64,000 nt of DNA from Zoogloeaceae bacterium (GTDB lineage Bacteria > Pseudomonadota > Gammaproteobacteria > Burkholderiales > Rhodocyclaceae): contig JACKLZ010000003.1 of assembly GCA_024235675.1 (NCBI GenBank), forward strand, positions 372,001-436,000, written 5' to 3'. This document shows, in pieces, positions 7,839 through 16,139 of the stretch (position 1 is the first letter of the stretch; every line of letters begins with the position of its first letter). Both the position numbers and the translations under genes were made by a program. The notes under the pieces are model-generated. The model had not been told where the DNA came from. It ran no database searches and saw only the letters and a program-made list of their open reading frames with translations.

Positions 7839-7890
7839 GGCGCGCGGTGGCCTGGGGACGATGTGATCGGAACGGCGCCGACTGGTCTCT

Positions 7891-9345
7891 TCAGAGCAGA
7901 ACAATGTCGTACTGTTCCTGAGTGTAGCTGGCTTCCGGATGCAGCGAGATGGTCTTGTCGATGAAGTCCGAGAGCATGGCCAGCGACTGCGATTCTTCGT
8001 CGAGGAACAGGTCGCAGACATTCGGCGCGGCGAGCACGCGGAACTCGCGGGCGTTGTATTGGCGCGCTTCGCGCAGCAGTTCGCGCAGGATCTCGTAGCA
8101 CACGGTGCGGGCGGTCTGCACTTCGCCGCGGCCGTCGCAGGTCGGGCAGGGCTCGCACAAGGTGTGAGCCAGCGACTCGCGGGTGCGCTTGCGGGTCATC
8201 TCGACCAGGCCGAGCGCGGTGAAGCCATTGACCGTCATCTTGGTGTGGTCGCGTTCCAGCGAGCGTTTGAACTCGCCGAGCACGGCCTCGCGGTGCTCCA
8301 GGGTTTCCATGTCGATGAAATCGATGATGATGATGCCGCCGAGGTTGCGCAGGCGTAGCTGGCGGGCGATGGTCTGGGCGGCTTCGAGGTTGGTTTTGAA
8401 GATGGTGTCGTCAAAGCTGCGCGCGCCGACGAAGCCGCCGGTGTTCACATCAATGGTGGTCATCGCCTCGGTCTGGTCGATGATCAGGTAGCCGCCGCTT
8501 TTGAGGTCCACCCGGCGGGCCAGCGCCTTCTCGATTTCGTCTTCGACATTGTGCAGGTCAAACAGCGGCCGCTCGCCGGTGTAGTGGGTAATCAGCGGCA
8601 GCACGCGCGGCATGTACTCCTTGGCGAAGGCGGTGAGCTTGATGAAGTTTTCGCGCGAGTCGACGATGATGCGCGAGGTCGAGTCGGTCACCAGATCGCG
8701 CAGCACGCGCTGGCCGAGCGTCAGGTCCTGATACAGCGCCTGCGGCGGCTTGGCACCGCTGGCGCGGCTCTTGATCTCCTGCCACAGCTTGCGCAGGTAG
8801 GCGATATCGGCGGCCAGCTCGGCGTCACTGGCTTGCTCGGCCATGGTACGCACGATGAAACCGCCCGATTCGTCCTCGCCCATCAGGCGGGCAAGGCGTT
8901 CGCGCAGGGCTTCGCGGCCGGCTTCGTCCTCGATGCGCTGGGAGATGCCGATGTGTTTTTCCTGCGGCAGATACACCAGCAGACGCCCGGCGATGCTCAC
9001 CTGCGTCGACAGGCGCGCGCCCTTGGTGCCCATCGGGTCCTTGAGCACCTGCACCATCAGGCTCTGGCCCTCGACCAGAATCTTTTCGATCGGGCGAGCG
9101 TGGTCGCCGTTGTGGCGGTCGCTCCAGATATCGGCCACATGCAGGAAGGCGGTGCGCTCCAGGCCGATGTCGATGAAGGCCGACTGCATGCCCGGCAGCA
9201 CACGCACGACCCGGCCCTGATACACATTGCCGACGATGCCGCGGCTGGCGGTGCGCTCCACGTGGAGTTCCTGGACCACGCCTTGCTGCATGAGTGCAGC
9301 GCGGGTTTCCTGCGGGGTGAAATTGATCAGAAAGTCTTCGGTCAT
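7891..9345 (-). CDS. rng: Ribonuclease G
   Basis: 484 residues, full length. Domains in order: S1 RNA-binding region at about residues 36-125 (G-N-V-Y-Q-G-R-V), then the RNase H-like catalytic fold with the two magnesium aspartates D299 (I-D-V-N-T-G) and D342 (I-I-D-F-I-D). The zinc-link follows as C-E-P-C-P-T-C-D-G-R-G at 397-407. It lacks the long C-terminal scaffold of RNase E. It matures the 16S rRNA 5' end and degrades some mRNAs. It follows maf (24-nt gap), the same order as yhdE-rng in enterobacteria. Confidence 0.96.
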   Translation of the reverse strand: MTEDFLINFTPQETRAALMQQGVVQELHVERTASRGIVGNVYQGRVVRVLPGMQSAFIDIGLERTAFLHVADIWSDRHNGDHARPIEKILVEGQSLMVQVLKDPMGTKGARLSTQVSIAGRLLVYLPQEKHIGISQRIEDEAGREALRERLARLMGEDESGGFIVRTMAEQASDAELAADIAYLRKLWQEIKSRASGAKPPQALYQDLTLGQRVLRDLVTDSTSRIIVDSRENFIKLTAFAKEYMPRVLPLITHYTGERPLFDLHNVEDEIEKALARRVDLKSGGYLIIDQTEAMTTIDVNTGGFVGARSFDDTIFKTNLEAAQTIARQLRLRNLGGIIIIDFIDMETLEHREAVLGEFKRSLERDHTKMTVNGFTALGLVEMTRKRTRESLAHTLCEPCPTCDGRGEVQTARTVCYEILRELLREARQYNAREFRVLAAPNVCDLFLDEESQSLAMLSDFIDKTISLHPEASYTQEQYDIVLL

Positions 9346-9369
9346 GGAAAGTCTGGCAAGAGTGGGAAT

Positions 9370-9978
9370 TCAGGGGGCGAGGCCGAAGCGCTCGAGCAGC
9401 GCGGCGGTGTCGAACAGGGGCAGACCCATGATGCCGGTGTAGCTGCCTTCGATATGTTCGACGAACATCGCGGCGCGGCCCTGGATGCCGTAGGCGCCGG
9501 CTTTGTCCATGGGCTCGCCGGTGGCGATGTAGCGGCGGATGTCGGTCTCGCTCAAGGTGCGAAAGCGCACCCGGTTGGTGTTCAGACAGTGTTCGGTGCG
9601 CTGGGCGTCGGTGAGCGCGATGGCGGTGTGCACGAGGTGCGCGCGGCCCGACAGGGCGCGCAGGATCTCGCTCGCGTGTTCGGCGCTGTTGGGTTTTCCG
9701 ATGATCTGGCCGTCGACTTCCAGCGTGGTGTCGGCCGAGAGCACCGGCCGCTGCGGCAGGTGGCGCCATAGCACGCGCTGCATGCCGCCTTCTGCCTTGG
9801 CCAGCGCGACGCGTTGCACGTAGGCCTCGGGCGCCTCGTCAGGATGCGGTGTTTCGTCGACATCGTGGTCTGCACGGGCGCCACCGCGAAACAGCAGCAC
9901 GTCGAAACGCACGCCGATCTGGCGGAGCAGTTCGCGGCGGCGGGGGCTGTTCGAGGCGAGGTAGATGGCGTTTTGCAT
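9370..9978 (-). CDS. maf: Maf-like nucleoside triphosphate pyrophosphatase (YhdE type)
   Basis: 202 residues from the ATG at 9978; an upstream in-frame ATG at 10005 adds nine residues and cannot be excluded. Family motifs: S-N-S-P-R-R-R-E-L-L at the N-terminus, S-A-D-T-T-L-E-V-D-G (metal-binding aspartate), and the C-terminal G-E-P-M-D-K-A-G-A-Y-G-I-Q-G. YhdE-type Maf proteins hydrolyse dTTP, UTP and modified pyrimidine nucleotides as house-cleaning enzymes. Gene order rlmH-maf-rng supports the call. Confidence 0.93.
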   Translation of the reverse strand: MQNAIYLASNSPRRRELLRQIGVRFDVLLFRGGARADHDVDETPHPDEAPEAYVQRVALAKAEGGMQRVLWRHLPQRPVLSADTTLEVDGQIIGKPNSAEHASEILRALSGRAHLVHTAIALTDAQRTEHCLNTNRVRFRTLSETDIRRYIATGEPMDKAGAYGIQGRAAMFVEHIEGSYTGIMGLPLFDTAALLERFGLAP

Positions 9979-10053
9979 GGCGGGGTCGTGTGAGATCTCC
10001 GCCATTTTACGGGAAGCGGCCGCCGCGGCGTGATCCGGCGGGCCCCGGTGTGT

Positions 10054-10524
10054 CTATTCGCGGTGGTAGGGGTGGTTGCGGGTGAGGCTCCAGGCGCGGT
10101 AGAGCGCCTCGGCCAGCAACGGGCGTACCAGCGCGTGCGGCAGCGTGAGGCCGGACAGGCGTACGGTGTCGTTTGCGGTGGCTTTGATCGTCGGGTCGAG
10201 CCCGTCGGGGCCACCGACGATGAAGGCGACGTCTTGCCCGTCGCCGAGCCAGCGCTCGAAGCGCTTGGCCAGTTTGCGGGTGGTGAGTTCGGCGCCGCGC
10301 TCGTCGAGAATGACGCGATGGCAGCGTTCGGGCAGCGCCGCTTCAATGCGGGCGGCTTCGGCGGCCATCATGGCCGGCACCGTTTTGCCGGTGGTGCGCG
10401 GCTCGGCCTTGACTTCGATGAGCTCGATTGTCGCCTCGCGCGGCATGCGGCGGGCGTAGTCGTCGTAGCCCGCGCTGACCCAGTCGGGCATGCGCGTGCC
10501 AACGGCGACGATCAGCAGCTTCAC
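10054..10524 (-). CDS. rlmH: 23S rRNA pseudouridine-1915 N3-methyltransferase
   Basis: 156 residues, the normal RlmH length. The SPOUT-fold knot is visible near the C-terminus: F-I-V-G-G-P-D-G-L-D (SAM-binding glycine loop), then L-S-G-L-T-L-P-H-A-L-V-R. The N-terminal K-L-L-I-V-A-V-G-T-R-M-P is also typical. It methylates pseudouridine 1915 in helix 69 on the assembled ribosome. It overlaps the end of rsfS by 4 nt (ATGA type), so the two are translationally coupled. Confidence 0.96.
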   Translation of the reverse strand: MKLLIVAVGTRMPDWVSAGYDDYARRMPREATIELIEVKAEPRTTGKTVPAMMAAEAARIEAALPERCHRVILDERGAELTTRKLAKRFERWLGDGQDVAFIVGGPDGLDPTIKATANDTVRLSGLTLPHALVRPLLAEALYRAWSLTRNHPYHRE

Positions 10525-10874
10525 GCTTTGGGCGCGGGCTTCGGATTCTTGGGGGTGGCCTTCCAGAGCTCTTCGAGGTTGTAGTAGGCACGCACGGCGG
10601 GCTGCATGACATGCACCACGATGCCGCCGAGGTCGACCAGCACCCAGTCGCCGCTGTCTTCGCCTTCGACGCTGGCCACGGTGCCGCCGGCCTTTTTGAC
10701 CTCGTCCTGCACGTTGCGCGCGAGAGCGCGGGTCTGACGACCCGAATTACCGCTGGCGATGATCATGCGATCAAACAGTGCGGTGAGTTTCGTGGTGTCG
10801 ATGACTTCGATGTCGATCGCTTTGACATCTTCGAGTGCGTTGATAACGATCTGTTGGAGTTGGTCGAGTTCCAT
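10521..10874 (-). CDS. rsfS: Ribosomal silencing factor RsfS
   Basis: 117 residues from the ATG at 10874 (M-E-L-D-Q-L-Q-Q-I-V). Typical Iojap/RsfS core: A-L-E-D-V-K-A-I-D-I-E-V-I-D-T-T, A-S-G-N-S-G-R-Q-T-R-A-L-A, and E-G-E-D-S-G-D-W-V-L-V-D-L-G-G-I-V-V-H-V-M. It binds ribosomal protein uL14 and blocks subunit joining during starvation. A proline/lysine-rich C-terminal tail is present. It lies 4 nt after nadD and overlaps rlmH by 4 nt, a conserved nadD-rsfS-rlmH operon. Confidence 0.95.
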   Translation of the reverse strand: MELDQLQQIVINALEDVKAIDIEVIDTTKLTALFDRMIIASGNSGRQTRALARNVQDEVKKAGGTVASVEGEDSGDWVLVDLGGIVVHVMQPAVRAYYNLEELWKATPKNPKPAPKA

Positions 10875-10878
10875 GGGG

Positions 10879-11541
10879 TCAGCTATAGAGGGAATGCGCG
10901 GCAATATAGTCGAGAACCGGAGCGGGGAGCAAATATCGGGCACTGCGCCCTTGCGCCAGCAGTTCTCGGATGTGGGTGGCCGAAATGGCCAGTGGGGTCA
11001 TGTCAAAAGGCAGTAGACCGCCAGCGGGCGCGGCGCGCAGCTGATCGGGGTGGGTCAGCCGACGGCCCTGGCAGGCAGCGTCGAGTTCGGGTGACAAAAC
11101 GGACGGCCAGCGCCGGCCATGCGGCGCATAGCCGGGCCGATTGGCGACGGCGATGTGCGCCAGGGTGAGCAATTCTTCCCAGCGGTGCCAGAGCGGCAGG
11201 CCTTCGAAGGCGTCGGCGCCGAGGATCAGCACCAGCGGCCGGGCGGGGCCGACGTGGGCGCGCAGGCGCTCGAGGGTGAGCACCGTGTAGCTGGGGCCGT
11301 CGCTGTGCACCTCGCAGTCGTCGACCGTCAATTGTGGATTGTCGGCGACCGCTCGTCGGACCATGGCCAGGCGATGCTCGCCGGGGCAGCGCGGCGTGCC
11401 TCGGTGCGGCGGCTCGCCGGCCGGTATCAGCCGCAGTTCGGCCAGAGCGAGGGTTTCGCGCGCTTCTTCGGCCAGGCGCAGATGGCCGATGTGGATGGGG
11501 TCGAAGGTGCCGCCAAGCAGCCCGATCGGTCCGTCAGCCAT
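10879..11541 (-). CDS. nadD: Nicotinate-nucleotide adenylyltransferase
   Basis: 220 residues. The N-terminal nucleotidyltransferase motif G-G-T-F-D-P-I-H-I-G-H-L (HxGH family) is intact. The C-terminal I-S-A-T-H-I-R-E-L-L (substrate/ATP loop, ISxTxIR type) is also present. It converts nicotinate mononucleotide and ATP to deamido-NAD in NAD synthesis. Its start overlaps the end of the upstream membrane-protein gene by 8 nt, and rsfS follows after 4 nt. Confidence 0.96.
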   Translation of the reverse strand: MADGPIGLLGGTFDPIHIGHLRLAEEARETLALAELRLIPAGEPPHRGTPRCPGEHRLAMVRRAVADNPQLTVDDCEVHSDGPSYTVLTLERLRAHVGPARPLVLILGADAFEGLPLWHRWEELLTLAHIAVANRPGYAPHGRRWPSVLSPELDAACQGRRLTHPDQLRAAPAGGLLPFDMTPLAISATHIRELLAQGRSARYLLPAPVLDYIAAHSLYS

Positions 11542-12307
11542 CGGTTTTGGCGGGCGCGTCGTGGCCGAAAATATCCAGCACGTTGGGCAGGAAGGAGGCG
11601 AACACGATGGGGATGGTGATCAGTGGCAGCGGCACGGAGAGCAGGCTGGCCAGCTGCGGCGAGCCTTGCGCAATGGTGGCGATCAGCAGGGCCGGGCCGC
11701 CGACGACCAGGAAAAAGATCCCCAGCAAATACATGCTGAAGGCGCCAAAGCTGCGCCAGCAGGCCACCAGGCTGAAGAACATGGCCTTGGGCGCCGACAG
11801 CCCGCGCCAGCCGACCAGCATGGCCGCAAACCAGTAGGCCATCATCAGCGGGGTGGTGAGCAAGGTGCCAAACAGCGAGGCGGCCATCAGCCCCGGCGTG
11901 TTCATGGTGGCTTCGTCGAGCGGGTGGTTGCCGACCATGATCTTGAGCAGCATGCCGCCGTCAAACAGCGCGGTGGCGGCCAGCGCCAGCAGCGTTCCGG
12001 TGAGGTATAGACCACCCACCGTGACCAGACCGGCCACATTGCTCTTGAAGCCTGACAGCAACACGTCGGGCCCGACCTTGCGCCCTTCGTGCACCGCCAG
12101 CGTGCCGTTGAGCACGCCGAGCGAGATGATGGGCAGGATGATCGAGGCCACGGCCTGACCAATCAGCGGAATGACACTGAGCAGCACCAGGATCAGCAGA
12201 TAGCCGAAGGTGAGGTAGGTGATCAGGGCCGGGCTGCGTTTCCACAGGCGGAAGCCTTCGGCAATCCAGGCAAAGCCGCGGGTGGGGTTGCGTTTGTACG
12301 CTTGCAT
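11534..12307 (-). CDS. BPSS1780-type integral membrane protein (copy 2)
   Basis: 257 residues from the ATG at 12307. About six hydrophobic segments follow a conserved amphipathic start (G-F-A-W-I-A-E-G-F-R-L-W-K-R-S-P). The pattern matches the BPSS1780 family of betaproteobacterial membrane proteins of unknown function. The soluble N- and C-termini are short and there is no signal peptide. It is paralogous to the gene immediately upstream (12309-13064); one nucleotide separates them, indicating an old tandem duplication. Placed between thrB and nadD. Confidence 0.75.
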   Translation of the reverse strand: MQAYKRNPTRGFAWIAEGFRLWKRSPALITYLTFGYLLILVLLSVIPLIGQAVASIILPIISLGVLNGTLAVHEGRKVGPDVLLSGFKSNVAGLVTVGGLYLTGTLLALAATALFDGGMLLKIMVGNHPLDEATMNTPGLMAASLFGTLLTTPLMMAYWFAAMLVGWRGLSAPKAMFFSLVACWRSFGAFSMYLLGIFFLVVGGPALLIATIAQGSPQLASLLSVPLPLITIPIVFASFLPNVLDIFGHDAPAKTDG

Positions 12308-12308
12308 G

Positions 12309-13064
12309 TCAGACGGACTCGTCGGGGGGCGGCAGCGCGGGGCGATTGCCAAAAGTGTCGAGGTAGGCGGCGTGCTGCGCACCGGCGATGACCGGCACCA
12401 GCACCAGCATGCCGAGGCCGGCCGGCAGCATGGCCAGCCAGCCGAGCACATACAGGCACAGGGCCAGCACGAAGAACACCGGCAGATTGTGCAGGCAGGC
12501 GCTGGCCGAGTGGCGCAGGGCGGCGACCGGCTCGGCCTGATGAAACACCACCAGTGCGGGGGCATACCATAGCGCCATCATCAGCCCGATCCACAGCGCC
12601 ATGAAGACGATGCTGGCAATCATCACGCCACCGGCGGTCAGCCCGGCCGCGGCCAGCGGGCCGATCAGGGCGCCGGTGAGCGCGGCGCTGCCACCGATGG
12701 CGGCGGCCACGAAGGCCGAGAGCAAGCCGCCGACCAGATAGCAGATGCCGACCATCACATGTTTGCCGGCGTCGCGGCGAAAGCCGTCGAACAGGCCGTC
12801 GATGCGCACCGCTCGACCGGCCGCGGCGTCATCGGCCACCATCAGCAGGCCGGCGGTGAGCACCGGCAGCCCGATCAGGCTGATCGCCCAGCCGACCAGT
12901 GGCACAAAGCCGAGGAGGGCCAGGATCAGCACAAAAATGAGCGCAATCACCGCCCAGCGTGCCGGGTCGCGCAGAAACAGGCGCCAGCCATGGGCCAGCC
13001 AGCCCAGGCAGGCGCCGGGGCGCAGCGCGTGGGCGGGGGGCAGATCGTGTGGGGTGTCGGTCAT
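12309..13064 (-). CDS. BPSS1780-type integral membrane protein (copy 1)
   Basis: 251 residues from the ATG at 13064. The start A-C-L-G-W-L-A-H-G-W-R-L-F-L-R-D-P mirrors copy 2, followed by about six transmembrane segments with many Gly/Ala. The segment L-F-D-G-F-R-R-D-A-G-K between helices is also shared with the neighbour in position. Function unknown; a paired, possibly heteromeric membrane complex is an inference from adjacency. Its start overlaps the thrB stop by one base, so expression follows thrB. Confidence 0.75.
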   Translation of the reverse strand: MTDTPHDLPPAHALRPGACLGWLAHGWRLFLRDPARWAVIALIFVLILALLGFVPLVGWAISLIGLPVLTAGLLMVADDAAAGRAVRIDGLFDGFRRDAGKHVMVGICYLVGGLLSAFVAAAIGGSAALTGALIGPLAAAGLTAGGVMIASIVFMALWIGLMMALWYAPALVVFHQAEPVAALRHSASACLHNLPVFFVLALCLYVLGWLAMLPAGLGMLVLVPVIAGAQHAAYLDTFGNRPALPPPDESV

Positions 13065-14011
13065 CAGTCGTGCCAGGGCAGCGTGTGGCCAGCGCCAATA
13101 CGCTGGCGGAGGATGTCGCGGTATTCGTTGGGGTCTTTGACCAGCACCATTTCGCCGTCGCGCGGCAGGTGAAAGTCTTCGGCGCGCGACAGCCAGAAGC
13201 GCAGCGCCGCCGCGCGCAGCATGGCCGGCCAGGCTGCGTGCTCGGCCTCGGTCAGCGGGCGCTCGGTGTGGTAGCCGGTGAGCAGGGCGCGGGTGCGAAC
13301 CGGGTCGAGCCCGCCGGCTTCGTCGGCGCACCAGTCATTGACGGTCACGGCCACGTCGAACAGCAGCGCGTCGTTGCCGGCAAAGTAGAAGTCGATCACG
13401 CCGCCGACCTCGTCGCCATCCCACAACAGGTTGTCGCGGAACAGGTCGGCATGGATGGCGCCGTCGGGCAGGGCGGCGACGTCGACGCTGGCCTGGAAGA
13501 CGAGCTCGGCGTCGAGCAGGGCTTGCTCGTCGGCACTCAGGTGGGGGCGCACGGCCTGGGCGGTGCGGGCGCGCCACTCGGGGCCGCGCGGGTTTTCCTG
13601 GCGGCGGCCAAAGCGCTGCCCGGCCAGGTGCAGCCCGGCCATCATGGTGCCGAGCTTGGTGCAACGCGCAGCGCTTGGCGACATGTCGGAGGCGCCGGAC
13701 AGGCGGCGCACCAGCGCAGCCGGCTTGCCTGACAGGGTGCCGAGGTATTCATTGTCGAGGTCGGCAATCGGTGCCGGCACCGGCAGGCCGTGGCGTGCCA
13801 GATGCGCCATCAGGTGCAGATAGAAGGGCAGCTCGGCGTGCGACAGCGTCTCGAACAGCGTCAGCACATAGCGGCCGAGGCTGGTGGTGACGAAGAAGTT
13901 GCTGTTCTGCACACCTTCGGAGATGCCGCGCAGCTCGACCAGGTGACCGATGGCGTAGTTGGACAGCCACTCATCGAGGGCGTCGGGGGTAACCGGTGTG
14001 AAAACAGACAT
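13064..14011 (-). CDS. thrB: Homoserine kinase (aminoglycoside-phosphotransferase fold)
   Basis: 315 residues, the length of the betaproteobacterial/Pseudomonas ThrB type that is unrelated to the GHMP-fold enzyme of Escherichia coli. The kinase catalytic loop H-A-D-L-F-R-D-N-L-L-W-D and the metal-binding G-V-I-D-F-Y-F-A-G are both intact. The N-terminal I-S-E-G-V-Q-N-S-N-F-F-V is the glycine/asparagine loop of the family. It phosphorylates homoserine for threonine synthesis. Gene order DUF2782-thrB is conserved in related genomes. Confidence 0.94.
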   Translation of the reverse strand: MSVFTPVTPDALDEWLSNYAIGHLVELRGISEGVQNSNFFVTTSLGRYVLTLFETLSHAELPFYLHLMAHLARHGLPVPAPIADLDNEYLGTLSGKPAALVRRLSGASDMSPSAARCTKLGTMMAGLHLAGQRFGRRQENPRGPEWRARTAQAVRPHLSADEQALLDAELVFQASVDVAALPDGAIHADLFRDNLLWDGDEVGGVIDFYFAGNDALLFDVAVTVNDWCADEAGGLDPVRTRALLTGYHTERPLTEAEHAAWPAMLRAAALRFWLSRAEDFHLPRDGEMVLVKDPNEYRDILRQRIGAGHTLPWHD

Positions 14012-14059
14012 AGTGATATCACCGACCGGACCGAGGCCCGGCCGGCGAGAGAATTGAAC

Positions 14060-14404
14060 TTACCAGGACTTGACGATCCACATCGGGACGGACAGCGGCT
14101 TTTCGCCGGTGACATGCTCGAAAGTGCCATCGCCACGGCGGTCGATCATGTAATAGGGCGTGCCGTGCGGCGGCGTGACCTTGACCATGTAGAGCTTGCC
14201 GTGGGAGCGGTATTCCTCAACCACGTCATCGCCGCGCTTGACGATGGTGACCTGCGGCTCGAAGTCTTCCTCGGTCACGCCGGCCGGAATCGGCGGCGGG
14301 GCGGGGACGTCTTCGAGCTTGGCCGGCCGGTCTTGCGCGCCGGCAGACAGGGTGAAAGCAAACAACGGGGCGGCAATCAGCAGTTTGAAAAGCGGCGTGC
14401 GCAT
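14060..14404 (-). CDS. DUF2782 family periplasmic protein
   Basis: 114 residues with a clear signal peptide (M-R-T-P-L-F-K, hydrophobic core, A-G-A-Q cleavage region). The mature part has the DUF2782 pattern: proline-rich P-A-P-P-P-I-P, then E-P-Q-V-T-I-V, E-Y-R-S-H-G-K-L-Y-M-V-K-V-T-P and G-T-P-Y-Y-M-I-D. Function is unknown. It sits 48 nt upstream of thrB, a common pairing near polA in this group of bacteria. Confidence 0.85.
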   Translation of the reverse strand: MRTPLFKLLIAAPLFAFTLSAGAQDRPAKLEDVPAPPPIPAGVTEEDFEPQVTIVKRGDDVVEEYRSHGKLYMVKVTPPHGTPYYMIDRRGDGTFEHVTGEKPLSVPMWIVKSW

Positions 14405-14503
14405 GAGGTTCTCCTTGATTGGCGCGATTCTAGCAGTTTGACCCCCACGCCAATGGATGGTTTTAGTGTTTGCTTACATTGGCGTGGCGCACCGGTGCGT
14501 GGC

Positions 14504-15355
14504 TTATGAGGCCGGCGCCCGCACCCGCTGCACCTGCACGCCCAGCCCGTCGATGCCGGCTTCGACCACGTCGCCCACCTGCAAATAGCGTGGCGGTTTG
14601 TGGCCCATGCCGACGCCGGGCGGCGTGCCGGTGATGATCAGGTCGCCGGGCTCGAGCGTCATCACCCGGCTGCATTCGGCGACGAGGCGAGCGCAGGAGA
14701 AGATCATTCTTGACGTATGGCCGTCCTGCATGCGTTCGCCATTGACGCTCAGCCACAGGCCCAGCCTCTGCGGGTCGGGCACTTCGTCGGCGGTGACCAG
14801 CCAGGGGCCGACCGGGCCGAAAGTGTCGAAACCCTTGCCTTTGCCCCACTGGCCGCCCGAGCGGTCGAACTGGTAGCTGCGCTCGGAGATGTCGTTGGCC
14901 ACGCAGTAGCCGGCCACATACGCCAGTGCATCGGCCTCGCTCACCGAACGCGCGCGCCGGCCGATGACGATGCCCAGCTCCACCTCCCAGTCCAGCCGGC
15001 TGAAGTCCGGCGGCGGCACGATGTCGTCGTTGGCGCCGCACAGGCAGCTCGTCCATTTGGGGAACATCACCGGCTCGGCCGGCTCGGGCAGGCCGGCTTC
15101 GGCGGCATGGTCGGAATAATTGAGTCCGATGGCGACAAACTTGCCGCAGCCCGCCCACGGCACGCCGAGGCGCGGTGTGTCGGGCACTTCGGGCAAGCTG
15201 TCAATGTCGAGCGCGCACAGCGCGGCCAGCGCCTCGGGCGCCAGCGTGGCCGGGGTGATGTCGCCGATCACGCCGGACAGATCGCGCAGCTCGCCCTGCG
15301 CGTCGAGCACGCCGGGGCGTTCTTCGCCAACGGGGCCGTAGCGCAGCAGTTTCAT
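14504..15355 (-). CDS. Fumarylacetoacetate hydrolase family protein
   Basis: 283 residues. An N-terminal domain of about 70 residues is followed by the FAH catalytic domain with metal-binding acidic residues in D-W-E-V-E-L-G-I-V-I-G, and by D-L-I-I-T-G-T-P-P-G-V-G near the end. The substrate is likely a 2,4-diketo acid or ureidoglycolate-like compound; members include fumarylpyruvate hydrolases and oxaloacetate tautomerases, so the exact reaction is open. Its stop is followed by a 99-bp gap to DUF2782. It overlaps the LOG-family gene upstream by 4 nt. Confidence 0.88.
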   Translation of the reverse strand: MKLLRYGPVGEERPGVLDAQGELRDLSGVIGDITPATLAPEALAALCALDIDSLPEVPDTPRLGVPWAGCGKFVAIGLNYSDHAAEAGLPEPAEPVMFPKWTSCLCGANDDIVPPPDFSRLDWEVELGIVIGRRARSVSEADALAYVAGYCVANDISERSYQFDRSGGQWGKGKGFDTFGPVGPWLVTADEVPDPQRLGLWLSVNGERMQDGHTSRMIFSCARLVAECSRVMTLEPGDLIITGTPPGVGMGHKPPRYLQVGDVVEAGIDGLGVQVQRVRAPAS

Positions 15356-16074
15356 AAGTTGAGCATCAGTTCGTGTTCATCGGGCAGCGGCAGGAAGCCG
15401 CGGGTTTCGTAGTGCTTGAAGATCGCCTCGACGACCTGGTCCGGATCGTCGATGAGCTGGATCAGGTCGAGGTCTTCGGGGTTGATCATGCGCTCGCTCA
15501 CCAGCCGGTCCTTGAACCAGGCCAGCAAGCCTTCCCAGAAGGGCGTGTGCACCAGAATGATCGGGATGTTGCGGGTCTTGCCGGTCTGCATCAGCGTCAT
15601 CGCTTCGAGCAGCTCGTCCAGCGTGCCGAATCCGCCCGGCATGACCACATAGGCCGAGGCGAACTTCACGAACATGAACTTGCGCGCAAAGAAGTGCTGG
15701 AAGGTCTGCGAGATGTCCTGATATGGGTTGGCCTGCTGCTCGTGCGGCAGCTGGATGTTCAGCCCGATCGACGGGCTTTTGCCAAAATAGGCGCCCTTGT
15801 TGACCGCTTCCATGATGCCCGGGCCGCCGCCCGAGATGACCGAAAAGCCGGCGTCCGACAGCTTGCGGGCGATCTGTTCGGAGAGGATGTAATACGGGTG
15901 ATCGGCCGGCGTGCGCGCGCTGCCGAAGATGGAGACCGCCGGGCGGATCGCGCTGAGCCGTTCGGTGGCCTCGAAGAACTCTGACATAATTCCGAAGATT
16001 CGCCAGGATTCGCGCGCGTTGTACTGCGGCACGGCGGCATTGGGCAGGTCGGCGGGGAGTTTGTCCTTGTTCAT
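15352..16074 (-). CDS. LOG family protein (TIGR00730), putative nucleotide hydrolase
   Basis: 240 residues from the ATG at 16074. The Rossmann-like fold contains S-G-G-G-P-G-I-M-E-A and the signature P-G-G-F-G-T-L-D-E (PGGxGTxxE) of lysine-decarboxylase-like/LOG proteins. Characterised members release the ribose 5-phosphate from cytokinin nucleotides or hydrolyse other nucleoside monophosphates (PpnN-like). They are not lysine decarboxylases despite older annotations. Transcribed away from polA over a 65-bp gap. Confidence 0.9.
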   Translation of the reverse strand: MNKDKLPADLPNAAVPQYNARESWRIFGIMSEFFEATERLSAIRPAVSIFGSARTPADHPYYILSEQIARKLSDAGFSVISGGGPGIMEAVNKGAYFGKSPSIGLNIQLPHEQQANPYQDISQTFQHFFARKFMFVKFASAYVVMPGGFGTLDELLEAMTLMQTGKTRNIPIILVHTPFWEGLLAWFKDRLVSERMINPEDLDLIQLIDDPDQVVEAIFKHYETRGFLPLPDEHELMLNL

Positions 16075-16139
16075 TTGGCCTCGTGTGCAGTGCGTAGTGG
16101 CGGGTCCGCCTTCCGACAACCTTTGCCGGTGACATCCCC